Positions 23,214 through 31,152 of a DNA stretch of 64,000 nucleotides are shown in pieces; the stretch's first letter is position 1, and each line of letters opens with the position of its first letter. A program made the position numbers and the translations under genes. The stretch is from positions 134,762-198,761 of the forward strand of contig NZ_JBFAPK010000010.1 of NCBI RefSeq assembly GCF_040676675.1. Direction: 5' to 3'. The stretch is from JBFAPK01 sp040676675 (GTDB lineage Bacteria; Actinomycetota; Actinomycetes; Mycobacteriales; Micromonosporaceae). Below the pieces are notes generated by a model, which had not been told where the DNA came from, searched no databases, and was given only the letters and a program-made list of their open reading frames with translations.

Positions 23214-25829
23214 GTGGGTGTGTTGTCGATGACCGAGCAGTACGTGTTGGATCTCGACGCGGTCGACGGGACGCGGGTCGCGGCCGTTGGCGGCAAGGGC
23301 GCGCACCTGGGGGAGCTGTCGCGGATCGACGATATCCGCGTACCGGCCGGCTTCTGCGTGACGACGGACGCCTTCCGGCGGGTCATGGCGGCGGCGCCGT
23401 CGATCGACGGTCGACTGGACCGGCTGTCGCGCCTGAACCCGGACGACCGGGAGGCGGTCCGCGCGCTCAGCGCGGAGATCCGCCAGGCCATCGAAGAGAT
23501 CACCGTCCCGGACGATCTCGCGGCGGCGATCACCGGCGCGCTCGCGCGGCTCGGCGAGGAGGCCGCCTACGCCGTACGCTCCAGCGCGACGGCGGAGGAC
23601 CTGCCGACGGCCTCCTTCGCCGGCCAGCAGGACACGTACCTGAACGTCGTGGGGGCGGCGGCGGTCCTCCGGCACGTCAGCCGGTGCTGGGCCTCGCTCT
23701 TCACCGAGCGGGCCGTCATCTACCGCCAGCGCAACGGCATCGACCACCGTTCGGTCCAGATGGCCGTGGTCGTGCAGCGGATGGTCCTCCCGGACGCGGC
23801 CGGCATCCTGTTCACGGCCGACCCCGTCACGGGCAACCGGAAGGTCGCCACCGTGGACGCCAGCTTCGGCCTCGGTGAGGCCCTGGTCTCCGGCCTGGTG
23901 AACCCGGACGTCTTCAAGGTGCGCGACGGCGAGGTCGTCGCCGCCACGGTCACCGCCAAGAAGCTGGCCATCCACGCCCTGCCGGCCGGCGGTACCCGGG
24001 AGGTGGCGGTCGACCCGCAGCGGCAGGAGCAGCCGGCGCTGACGGAGGCGCAGGTCGTACGGCTCGTACGGCTCGGCCGGCGGATCGAGGAGCACTTCGG
24101 CCGCCCGCAGGACGTCGAATGGTGCCTGGTCGACGGCGACTTCCAGATCGTGCAGAGCCGGCCGATCACCACCCTGTTCCCGATCCCGGCGGCCCGCGAC
24201 GCGGAGAACCACGTCTACCTCTCCGTCGGCCATCAACAGATGATGACCGACCCCATGAAGCCCCTCGGGGTCTCCATGTGGCAGCTGACGGCCATAGCGT
24301 CGATGCACGAGGCCGGCGGAAGGCTGTTCGTCGACGTCACCCGGCACCTGGCCGCGCCCGCGACCCGCACCGGCTTCCTGGAGATGGTGGGGAGATCCGA
24401 GCCGCTGATGAGGGATGCCCTGGAGACCGTGCTCGACCGCGGCGACTTCGTCCCGTCGCTGCCGGACGGCGGTCCCGGCGGTCCCGCTCTGCTGGGCGGC
24501 GGTGGGCCCACCCCGATCGAGACCGATCCGGCCATCGTCACCGAGCTGGTCGAGCGCAGCCAGGCGTCGCTGGCCACCCTGCGGCGGGACATCGCGACGA
24601 AGTCCGGGTCGGCGCTGTTCGACTTCCTGCTGGAGGCATTCGACGAGCACAAGCGGGTCCTCAGCGATCCGCTGAGCATGCAGGCGATCATGGCGGGGAT
24701 GGAGGCCACCTGGTGGCTCAACGACCGGCTGTGGGAGTGGCTGGGGGAGAAGAACGCGGCCGACACGCTCACGCTCTCCGCCCCCGGCAACGTCACCTCG
24801 GAGATGGGACTGGCGCTGCTCGACGTCGCTGACGTGATCCGCCCGTACCCGGAGGTGGTGGCGTTCCTGCGGGGCGTCCAGGACGAGGACTTCCTGGACG
24901 AGCTGCCGAAGTTCGCGGGCGGGGCCGAGGCGCGCGACGCCATCGAGGCGTACCTCGACCGGTACGGCATGCGCTGCGTCGGCGAGATCGACATCACGAG
25001 GCCGCGTTGGCGCGAACGCCCCAGCACGCTCGTGCCCCTGATCCTCGACAACATCAGGCTCTTCGAGCCGGGCGCGGCCAAGCGGCGCTTCGAGCAGGGA
25101 CGGCAGGAGGCGGAACAGAAGGCGCAGGAGGTGCTGACGCGCCTCCGCGCGCTGCCGGACGGGGAGCAGAAGGCCGACGAGACCAAGCGGATGATCGACC
25201 GGGTCCGGACCTTCATCGGGTACCGGGAGTACCCGAAGTACGGCATCATCAGCCGCTACTTCGTCTACAAGCAGGCCCTGCTCGAAGAGGCCGAGCGTCT
25301 CGTCCGGGCCGGCGTGCTCCGCGAGCAGGAGGACGTCTTCTACCTCACCTTCCAGGAGTTCCACGACGCCGTGCGCGCGAACCAGGTGGACGACGGGCTG
25401 ATCCGGCGGCGCCGGGAGGAGTTCCGGTCGTACCAGGCGCTCACGCCGCCCCGGGTGCTGACCTCGGACGGCGAGGCCATCGCCGGGTCGTACCGGCGCG
25501 ACGACGTGCCGGCCGGCGCCCTGGTCGGCCTGCCGGTCTCGGCCGGGACCGTCGAGGGGCGCGCCCGCGTCATCCTGGACCTGGCCCAGGCCGAGCTCGA
25601 ACCGGGTGACATCCTCGTCACGACCCACACGGACCCGAGCTGGACGCCCCTCTTCGTCGCCGTCGCGGGCCTGGTGACGGAGGTCGGGGGATTGATGACC
25701 CACGGCGCGGTGATCGCCCGGGAGTACGGCCTGCCGGCTGTCGTCAGCGTGCTGGACGCCACCCGGCTGATCCGCGACGGGCAGCGGATCCGCGTGCACG
25801 GCAGCGACGGGTACGTCGAGCTCCTGTAG
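23214..25829 (+). CDS. rph: rifampin (rifamycin) phosphotransferase
   Basis: The 871-residue protein has the three-domain build of rifampin phosphotransferase: N-terminal ATP-grasp domain (VGGKGAHLGEL, AVRSSATAEDLPTASFAGQQDTYLNV, QSRPITTL; about 1-325), a central rifampin-binding domain (HVYLSVGHQQMMTDPMKPLG onward, to about 765) and a C-terminal swivelling phosphohistidine domain with catalytic His in GGLMTHGAVIAREYGLPAV. The enzyme inactivates rifamycins by transferring the beta phosphate of ATP to the ansa-bridge hydroxyl. GTG 23214 has GGGGGG at 6 nt; ATG 23229 is the family-like start and places the His at 825. The RAE upstream predicts rifampin induction. Confidence 0.93.
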   Translation: MGVLSMTEQYVLDLDAVDGTRVAAVGGKGAHLGELSRIDDIRVPAGFCVTTDAFRRVMAAAPSIDGRLDRLSRLNPDDREAVRALSAEIRQAIEEITVPDDLAAAITGALARLGEEAAYAVRSSATAEDLPTASFAGQQDTYLNVVGAAAVLRHVSRCWASLFTERAVIYRQRNGIDHRSVQMAVVVQRMVLPDAAGILFTADPVTGNRKVATVDASFGLGEALVSGLVNPDVFKVRDGEVVAATVTAKKLAIHALPAGGTREVAVDPQRQEQPALTEAQVVRLVRLGRRIEEHFGRPQDVEWCLVDGDFQIVQSRPITTLFPIPAARDAENHVYLSVGHQQMMTDPMKPLGVSMWQLTAIASMHEAGGRLFVDVTRHLAAPATRTGFLEMVGRSEPLMRDALETVLDRGDFVPSLPDGGPGGPALLGGGGPTPIETDPAIVTELVERSQASLATLRRDIATKSGSALFDFLLEAFDEHKRVLSDPLSMQAIMAGMEATWWLNDRLWEWLGEKNAADTLTLSAPGNVTSEMGLALLDVADVIRPYPEVVAFLRGVQDEDFLDELPKFAGGAEARDAIEAYLDRYGMRCVGEIDITRPRWRERPSTLVPLILDNIRLFEPGAAKRRFEQGRQEAEQKAQEVLTRLRALPDGEQKADETKRMIDRVRTFIGYREYPKYGIISRYFVYKQALLEEAERLVRAGVLREQEDVFYLTFQEFHDAVRANQVDDGLIRRRREEFRSYQALTPPRVLTSDGEAIAGSYRRDDVPAGALVGLPVSAGTVEGRARVILDLAQAELEPGDILVTTHTDPSWTPLFVAVAGLVTEVGGLMTHGAVIAREYGLPAVVSVLDATRLIRDGQRIRVHGSDGYVELL

Positions 25830-25862
25830 GCGCCGCTTTCGCGCGCGGTCCGCCGCGACCGA

Positions 25863-25897
25863 CCGCGCCCCCGCCCGACACGCCGGCGGGGGCGCGG
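25863..25897. terminator. bidirectional terminator between rph and AraC gene
   Basis: Perfect 13-bp arms CCGCGCCCCCGCC and GGCGGGGGCGCGG enclose a 9-nt loop, between convergent genes. Confidence 0.65.
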
Positions 25898-25970
25898 CGC
25901 GGTCTACGCGGGCTCGTCCGGGCGCAGGATCATCTCCTCGATCTCGGCGTTCCGCCCCATACCAGCGTCG

Positions 25971-26870
25971 TCAGACAGTGGACGAGGACGTGACCTCCGC
26001 CTCCGCCGCCGACCGCTCGCTGAGCCGGGCCGCGTCCCGGCCCGGCGGCAGGCCGAACAGCCGCCGGTACTCGCGGCTGAACTGCGACGCGCTCTCGTAA
26101 CCGACGGCGAATCCGACGGCCGCCACGTCCCCGGGCGCGGTGATCAGTCGGGCCCTCGCCTCCTGGAGCCGGACGAGTTTCTGGAACTGGATCGGCGTCA
26201 TCGTCGTGACGGCGCGGAAGTGGCGGTGGAACGAGGTCAGGCTCATCCCGGCGACGCGCGCCGCGTCCTCGACGCGGAACAGGTCGGCGTGGTGCTCGCG
26301 GATCCACCGGATCGCCCGTTCGATCTGCACGATGTTGCTGTCGCCGAGCCCCACCTGCCGGACCGTGCCGCCCTGCTCGCCGGTCAGCAGCCGCCAGACG
26401 ACCTCGCGCTCCATGGCTGCCCAGAGCACCCGCTGGTCGTCCGGGCGGTCGAGCAGCCGCACCAGGCGTACCACCGCGTCGAGCAGGTCGTCGTCGGCCG
26501 TGCTGACCGCGATGCCGGGCGCCGGCCCACCACGGGCCTGCGGCGGCGCGTCCAGCAGCAACTCGGCGATCAGGGGCGGTCGCAGCGTGAGGCCCAGGAC
26601 GAGGTACGGCTCGTCGGGCGAGGCCTCGCTGACGTGGGCGATCACCGGCAGCTCCATCGACGCGACGAGGAACTGTCCGGCCCCGTACGCGAACAGGCGC
26701 GTTCCCAGCGTGGCCCGCTTCGCACCCTGCAGGACCAGGGCGAAAACCGGCGCGGACTGGGACGGCATGGGCTCGGTGGGGGAGTCGCCGCGGTGCAGGA
26801 CGAGGCCGCCCGGGGTGGGGCGCCCGGCGTGCCGCAGCACCAGGTCGCGGATCTCCGGCAGCGCGCTCAC
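25971..26870 (-). CDS. AraC family transcriptional regulator
   Basis: The 299-residue protein has an AraC_N-type cupin sensor (about 20-170; VLQGAKRATLGTRLFAYGAGQFLVASMELPV) and two C-terminal helix-turn-helix units (about 200-285; VEDAARVAGMSLTSFHRHFRAVTTMTPIQFQKLVRL and AAVGFAVGYESASQFSREYRRLFG). It is divergent from an aldo/keto reductase gene, the usual arrangement for this regulator type, with an inverted repeat CTGCCA-CTT-TGGCAG at 26881-26895 in between. GTG 26870 is the start. Confidence 0.88.
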   Translation of the reverse strand: MSALPEIRDLVLRHAGRPTPGGLVLHRGDSPTEPMPSQSAPVFALVLQGAKRATLGTRLFAYGAGQFLVASMELPVIAHVSEASPDEPYLVLGLTLRPPLIAELLLDAPPQARGGPAPGIAVSTADDDLLDAVVRLVRLLDRPDDQRVLWAAMEREVVWRLLTGEQGGTVRQVGLGDSNIVQIERAIRWIREHHADLFRVEDAARVAGMSLTSFHRHFRAVTTMTPIQFQKLVRLQEARARLITAPGDVAAVGFAVGYESASQFSREYRRLFGLPPGRDAARLSERSAAEAEVTSSSTV

Positions 26871-26880
26871 CTGACCAAGT

Positions 26881-26895
26881 CTGCCACTTTGGCAG
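26881..26895. promoter_or_regulatory. inverted repeat between AraC regulator and AKR
   Basis: CTGCCA-CTT-TGGCAG lies 10 bases from the AraC start and 66 bases from the AKR start. It is a candidate binding site for the AraC protein. Confidence 0.4.
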
Positions 26896-26960
26896 GATCA
26901 GGCAACGCGGTGGCGGTATTGATCTACTCGGTCCGAGGCCTGCGGGTGTGGACTCGGGGC

Positions 26961-28046
26961 ATGCCACTCGACAATTTCGTCACGCTGGGCCGCTCCGGCC
27001 TGCGCATCAGCCCGTACACGCTCGGCGCGATGACCTTCGGCGAGGATCACGGCTGGGGTGCCCCGGTCGCGGAGTCCGAGGCCATGATCACGGAGTACCT
27101 GGAGCGGGGCGGCAACTCCATCGACACGGCCAACATCTACACCAACGGCCACTCCGAGAAGATCATCGGCGATTACCTGGCCGCCCGGCCGGGCCTGCGC
27201 GACCGGATCGTGCTGGGCTCGAAGTTCTTCGGCAACCTGTTCCCCGGCGACCCGAACGGCGGCGGCGCGGGACGCAAGGCCGTCGTCGCCCAGGCCGAGG
27301 AGTCCCTGCGCCGGCTGGGCACCGACTACCTGGACCTGTACTGGCTGCACAACTGGGACCGGGGGGTGCCGATCGAGGAGACCCTGCGCGCGCTCGACGA
27401 CCTGATCACCGCCGGCAAGGTCAGGTACGTGGGCCTGTCCGACCTGCCCGCCTGGAAGGCGGCCGAGGCGCAGGTCGTCGCGCACTTCCGCGGCTGGACG
27501 CCGGCGATCGGTATGCAGATCGAGTACTCGCTGCTGGAGCGCACGGGCGAGGGCGAACTCATCCCGATGGCGGCCGAGCACGGCCTCGGCGTACTGCCGT
27601 GGAGCCCGTTGAAGAGCGGCTGGCTCTCCGGGAAGTTCGTGCGCGGCAGCGGCGGCGGCGACGTCGACACCGCGCGGGGCGGTCTTGTCGGCGGGCCCGG
27701 CGAGCGCGACTGGCCGGTGATCGACGTGCTGCACGAGGTAGCGGCCGAGGCCGGGGTGAGCCCGGCCGCGGCGGCGCTGGCCTGGGTCGGCGCCCGACCG
27801 GGCGTGTCGTCGGTGCTGATCGGGGCGCGGCGCCTCGACCAGCTGAAGGCGAACCTGGACGCGGTCGACGTGCGGTTGTCGGACGAGCAGACGGCCCGCC
27901 TCGACGAGGTGTCGACGCCGGCGCTCAACTTCCCCGCCGAGAACAACCGGATTCTGGCCCCCTCATTGGCGTTCGCGGGCGCGACGGTCGACGGCCGGAC
28001 GACAATGGTGTCGCCCCGGCTCGGCTCCAGCACGGTCAGGTACTGA
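26961..28046 (+). CDS. aldo/keto reductase
   Basis: The 361-residue protein is a TIM-barrel AKR with the catalytic tetrad visible as Asp/Tyr in SIDTANIYTNGHSE, Lys in GSKFFGN and His in YWLHNWD, and NADPH-binding SVLIGARRLDQLKANL near the C-terminus. Substrate unknown, likely an aldehyde or ketone toxic to the cell. It is followed 29 bases later by an MBL-fold hydrolase on the same strand and is divergent from an AraC regulator, so the three genes form a probable detoxification unit. Confidence 0.9.
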   Translation: MPLDNFVTLGRSGLRISPYTLGAMTFGEDHGWGAPVAESEAMITEYLERGGNSIDTANIYTNGHSEKIIGDYLAARPGLRDRIVLGSKFFGNLFPGDPNGGGAGRKAVVAQAEESLRRLGTDYLDLYWLHNWDRGVPIEETLRALDDLITAGKVRYVGLSDLPAWKAAEAQVVAHFRGWTPAIGMQIEYSLLERTGEGELIPMAAEHGLGVLPWSPLKSGWLSGKFVRGSGGGDVDTARGGLVGGPGERDWPVIDVLHEVAAEAGVSPAAAALAWVGARPGVSSVLIGARRLDQLKANLDAVDVRLSDEQTARLDEVSTPALNFPAENNRILAPSLAFAGATVDGRTTMVSPRLGSSTVRY

Positions 28047-28075
28047 GCCCGAACAGGCGGAGCGGGAGGAAGAGC

Positions 28076-28912
28076 ATGGAGTACGCCGTTCATCACGTGC
28101 GTCGGCCGGGTCTCACCCGGGACCTGCCGTACGGGCCCGAGGACCTGCTCTGGGTCGCCAACACGGCCACCCTCGTGTACGGCGAGCGCGACGCCGTGCT
28201 CGTCGACACATACGCCACGGTCGAGCAGAACAAGGCCCTGGTCGACTGGGTGCGGTCGTTCGGGCGCAGGTTGACGCACGTCTTCGTCACGCACCCGCAC
28301 GGCGACCACCTCTTCGGGATCGGCCAGGTCGTCGACGCCTTCCCGGGCGTACGCGCGGTGGCGACGAAGGAGACCGTCGCCGGCTCCGTGGCCCAGGTCG
28401 GGCCGGAAGCGGTCGGCTCGTTCTGGGAGAAGCTGTTCCCCGGCCAGATCCCGCAGGAGCGGCCGGTTCCCGAGACGCTGGACGACGACGTCATCGAGCT
28501 GGAGGGACACCGGCTGGAGGCCATCGGTGCGGGCTTCACCGACACGGCCGGGTCCGCGGTGATGTGGGTGCCCGACCTGCGGCTGCTGGTCGCCGGCGAC
28601 GTCGCCTACAACGACACCCATCAGTACATGGCCGAAAGCAGCACCGAGACGCGGGCTCACTGGGCGGCCACCGCCGACCGGCTGCGCGAGCTGGACCCGG
28701 TCGCCGTGGTCGCCGGGCACAAGAACCCCGACCGGGCCGACGACCCGGCCATCCTCGCCGAAACCGCGGCCTACCTGCGCGATTTCAACGACCTCGACGC
28801 CCGCACCACGACGGCGGAGGAGCTGTACGCCGCGATGCTCGACCGGTATCCGCGCCGGGCGAACCCGGGTTCGCTGTGGGGCGGCGCCAAGAAGGCGAAG
28901 TCGGTGTCCTGA
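28076..28912 (+). CDS. MBL-fold metallo-hydrolase
   Basis: The 278-residue cytoplasmic protein has the metal motif THPHGDHLFG (His73, His75, Asp77, His78), GDVAYND as the bridging-Asp motif near 180 and VAGHKNP as the last His near 212. It resembles quorum-quenching-lactonase-like and other broad MBL hydrolases. ATG 28076 has a GGGAGGAAGAG ribosome site. It is cotranscribed with the aldo/keto reductase. There is no export signal, unlike the MBL enzyme at 3212. Confidence 0.88.
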   Translation: MEYAVHHVRRPGLTRDLPYGPEDLLWVANTATLVYGERDAVLVDTYATVEQNKALVDWVRSFGRRLTHVFVTHPHGDHLFGIGQVVDAFPGVRAVATKETVAGSVAQVGPEAVGSFWEKLFPGQIPQERPVPETLDDDVIELEGHRLEAIGAGFTDTAGSAVMWVPDLRLLVAGDVAYNDTHQYMAESSTETRAHWAATADRLRELDPVAVVAGHKNPDRADDPAILAETAAYLRDFNDLDARTTTAEELYAAMLDRYPRRANPGSLWGGAKKAKSVS

Positions 28913-28976
28913 GTGGACGGCTCGGCCGCCGGAGCGAGGGTACCCGCGTCACGCCCCGTCGTGTCATCCTGACCGG

Positions 28977-29822
28977 ATGCGAGTCGCCTCGATTCACACG
29001 TACCCGGTGAAGGGGTGCCACCGGATGGACCGCGACACGGCCCGGGTCGAGCCGTGGGGCCTGGACGGCGACCGACGCTGGCTGATCGTGAACGAGGACG
29101 GGGTCGGCCTGACCCAGCGCCAGCACCGGGAACTGGTGACGATGCGGGCGGTGTCCCGGCCGGGCGGGCTGACCCTGGAGGCGCCCGGCCTGGCCCCGCT
29201 CGACCTGGCCGAACCGACCGGCGGCGAGGCGATCCAGGTCCGGGTGTTCCGGAGCCGACCGCCCTCCCGGGTACGCGCCGCCGGCCCCGAGGCGGACGAC
29301 TGGCTCAGGCGGCTGTTGGGGCGCCCCGCCCGGCTGGTCTGGCTCGGCGACCCGGCCGGCAACCTCGTTCCCTGGACGGTGGCGGCGGGCACCGGCGCCG
29401 AGGTGAGCTTCGCCGACGGTACCCCGCTGCTGCTGGCCAACACCGCCTCGCTGGACGCCTTCAACCACTGGCTGCTGGAGTCGGGCAGCACCGAGGGGCC
29501 GCTGCCGATGGCCCAGTTCCGCCCCAACCTGGTGATCAGCGGTGCCGCGCCCTGGGCCGAGGGCGGGTGGGTCGGCCGGCGGATCAGGATCGGCGGGGCC
29601 GTGTTCCACGGCGCCGCCGAGTGCGGCCGCTGCCTGGTCTCGACGATCGACCAGGAGACCGGGGGCCGGGGGCGGGAGCCGCTGCGGACGCTCGCCGTCC
29701 GGCGGAACATCGGCCGGAAGCTGCTCTTCGGCCTCCAGCTGACGGTACGGGCCGACCCCGGCGTACCTTCCCCCGACGGTCGTACGGTCAGCGTCGGTGA
29801 CACCGTGGAGGTGCTGGACTGA
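28977..29822 (+). CDS. MOSC domain protein with N-terminal beta-barrel
   Basis: The 281-residue protein has the MOSC_N domain (IHTYPVKGCHRMDRDTARVEPWGLDGDRRWLIV) and a C-terminal MOSC domain with FRPNLVISG and the conserved cysteine in AAECGRCLVSTID. Members carry or transfer sulfurated molybdenum cofactor and act in molybdoenzyme-type reductions such as mARC-like N-reductases. No molybdoenzyme gene is nearby. It is convergent with the YcaQ-like gene, only 17 bases apart. Confidence 0.88.
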   Translation: MRVASIHTYPVKGCHRMDRDTARVEPWGLDGDRRWLIVNEDGVGLTQRQHRELVTMRAVSRPGGLTLEAPGLAPLDLAEPTGGEAIQVRVFRSRPPSRVRAAGPEADDWLRRLLGRPARLVWLGDPAGNLVPWTVAAGTGAEVSFADGTPLLLANTASLDAFNHWLLESGSTEGPLPMAQFRPNLVISGAAPWAEGGWVGRRIRIGGAVFHGAAECGRCLVSTIDQETGGRGREPLRTLAVRRNIGRKLLFGLQLTVRADPGVPSPDGRTVSVGDTVEVLD

Positions 29823-29839
29823 CCGGTGCGCCGGAGATG

Positions 29840-30925
29840 TCACGCCGTGCCGGCGACCGCAAGGCCGAGCCAGGTGGCGAGGTCCTCGATCTCGGCCCGT
29901 ACGGCGGCGCCCATGGCCGGGGTGAAGCGGACGTCCTCGTGGACGGCGTTGACGACCAGGGTGCCGGCCTTCCGGTCGGCGGTCGCGTCGAGCTTGCCGA
30001 CGAGCTGGTCACCGTGCAGCACGGGGAGGGCGAAGTAGCCCCACCGGCGCTTCTCCTTCGGCTTGTACATCTCCAGGAGGTATTCGAAGCCGAAGAGCTG
30101 CTCGGTGCGGACGCGGTCGTGGATCAGCCGGTCGAACGGCGAGAGCAGCGCGGTGCGCCCCTCGAACGGCAGGCCCACGTACGCCGGGTGGACCCGCCAG
30201 GTCCCCGGCGTGCCCTCGACGACGGCCTCCTCGCCGGCGTTCCCGACGTACGCCGATTCACCCGGCAGCTGGGTGCCGGCGGACCGGGCGATGCCGAGCG
30301 CGGCGAGCCGGCGTTCGTCGCGGAGGCGGACCGCGGCCTCGACGTCGAGGGTCGGCAGGTCGGCGGGGTAGACCCGCTCGGGCAGGTCCCAGTAGCGCTG
30401 CCGCCCCTTGCGGCCGGAGATCGCGATCACCCCGAGCCGCGCCAGGGATTCGAGCATCCTCGTGACGTTGCGGTTGTTGGTCCAGCCCGACGAGGGCCAG
30501 GGCTCGACGCTCGTGTCGGGGATGTCGCGGGAGAGCAGCGGGCCCTTCTCCGTCAGCAACGCCAGGACGTCGCGACGGAAGGGCTCGTTCTTCTCCAGCC
30601 AGGCGCGCGTGACCGGGTGCATCTGGGCCGAGACCTCGGCGATCACGGCCGGCAGGTCCCCGGGGTACCGGATGTAGGCGACGGTCTCGACCAGGCTGCG
30701 ATCGATCTCGACCGCCTTGACCAGAGCGGCGGGGTCGTAGGTCGAGCCGAGCCGGCTCCACAGGACGAGGTCGGCGCTCGGGGCGACGGCCGCGGTGGGG
30801 TCGATCTGTAGCAGCGTGAGGCGCTCGACGACGGCGACCAGGTCGGTGGGGCGCGGGGCGTCCAGCAACTGCGCGTGGATCGCGATTCGGCGGGCCTCGG
30901 TCTTGGTCAGGCGGTGGACGACCAT
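29840..30925 (-). CDS. YcaQ-like winged-helix DNA glycosylase family protein
   Basis: The 361-residue protein is an HTH_42 superfamily member. LTLLQIDPTAAVAPSADLVLWSRLG holds Q40-I-D42, the QxD catalytic motif of the YcaQ-like branch, and WGYFALPVLHGDQLVGKLDATADRKAGTL is the conserved C-terminal motif. YcaQ-type enzymes unhook interstrand DNA crosslinks and excise N7-alkylguanines. The AlkZ-like QxQ paralogue at 9700 is 19 kb away. TAGGGT 6 nt before the ATG indicates a leaderless message. Confidence 0.85.
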   Translation of the reverse strand: MVVHRLTKTEARRIAIHAQLLDAPRPTDLVAVVERLTLLQIDPTAAVAPSADLVLWSRLGSTYDPAALVKAVEIDRSLVETVAYIRYPGDLPAVIAEVSAQMHPVTRAWLEKNEPFRRDVLALLTEKGPLLSRDIPDTSVEPWPSSGWTNNRNVTRMLESLARLGVIAISGRKGRQRYWDLPERVYPADLPTLDVEAAVRLRDERRLAALGIARSAGTQLPGESAYVGNAGEEAVVEGTPGTWRVHPAYVGLPFEGRTALLSPFDRLIHDRVRTEQLFGFEYLLEMYKPKEKRRWGYFALPVLHGDQLVGKLDATADRKAGTLVVNAVHEDVRFTPAMGAAVRAEIEDLATWLGLAVAGTA

Positions 30926-30931
30926 GCGCAG

Positions 30932-30937
30932 ACCCTA
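30932..30937 (-). promoter_or_regulatory. -10 hexamer TAGGGT for leaderless YcaQ-like gene
   Basis: On the minus strand TAGGGT is followed by 6 nt and the ATG ending at 30925. Confidence 0.5.
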
Positions 30938-31049
30938 GACCGCGCCTACGACGTCGCCCCGGCGGCGGCCGAGTTGGTCGCCCGGGTCCGGCTGTTTCCG
31001 CCCGCCACGGGTCCGGATCACCCGACCGGGTTCCGGCCCGGGTTTCCCG

Positions 31050-31072
31050 ATATCCGACCTGGCCTCGGATAT
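31050..31072. promoter_or_regulatory. inverted repeat upstream of BBE-type oxidoreductase
   Basis: ATATCCGA and TCGGATAT are exact complements separated by 7 nt, 80 bases before the oxidoreductase start. It looks like a repressor or activator site. Confidence 0.4.
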
Positions 31073-31152
31073 TACGTTGGGTTCGCGCGCCAGGTGGGAG
31101 ATCGAATTCCCTTAGTCGAATGCTGGCGTAACCGGATCGAGAGGCTACGACC

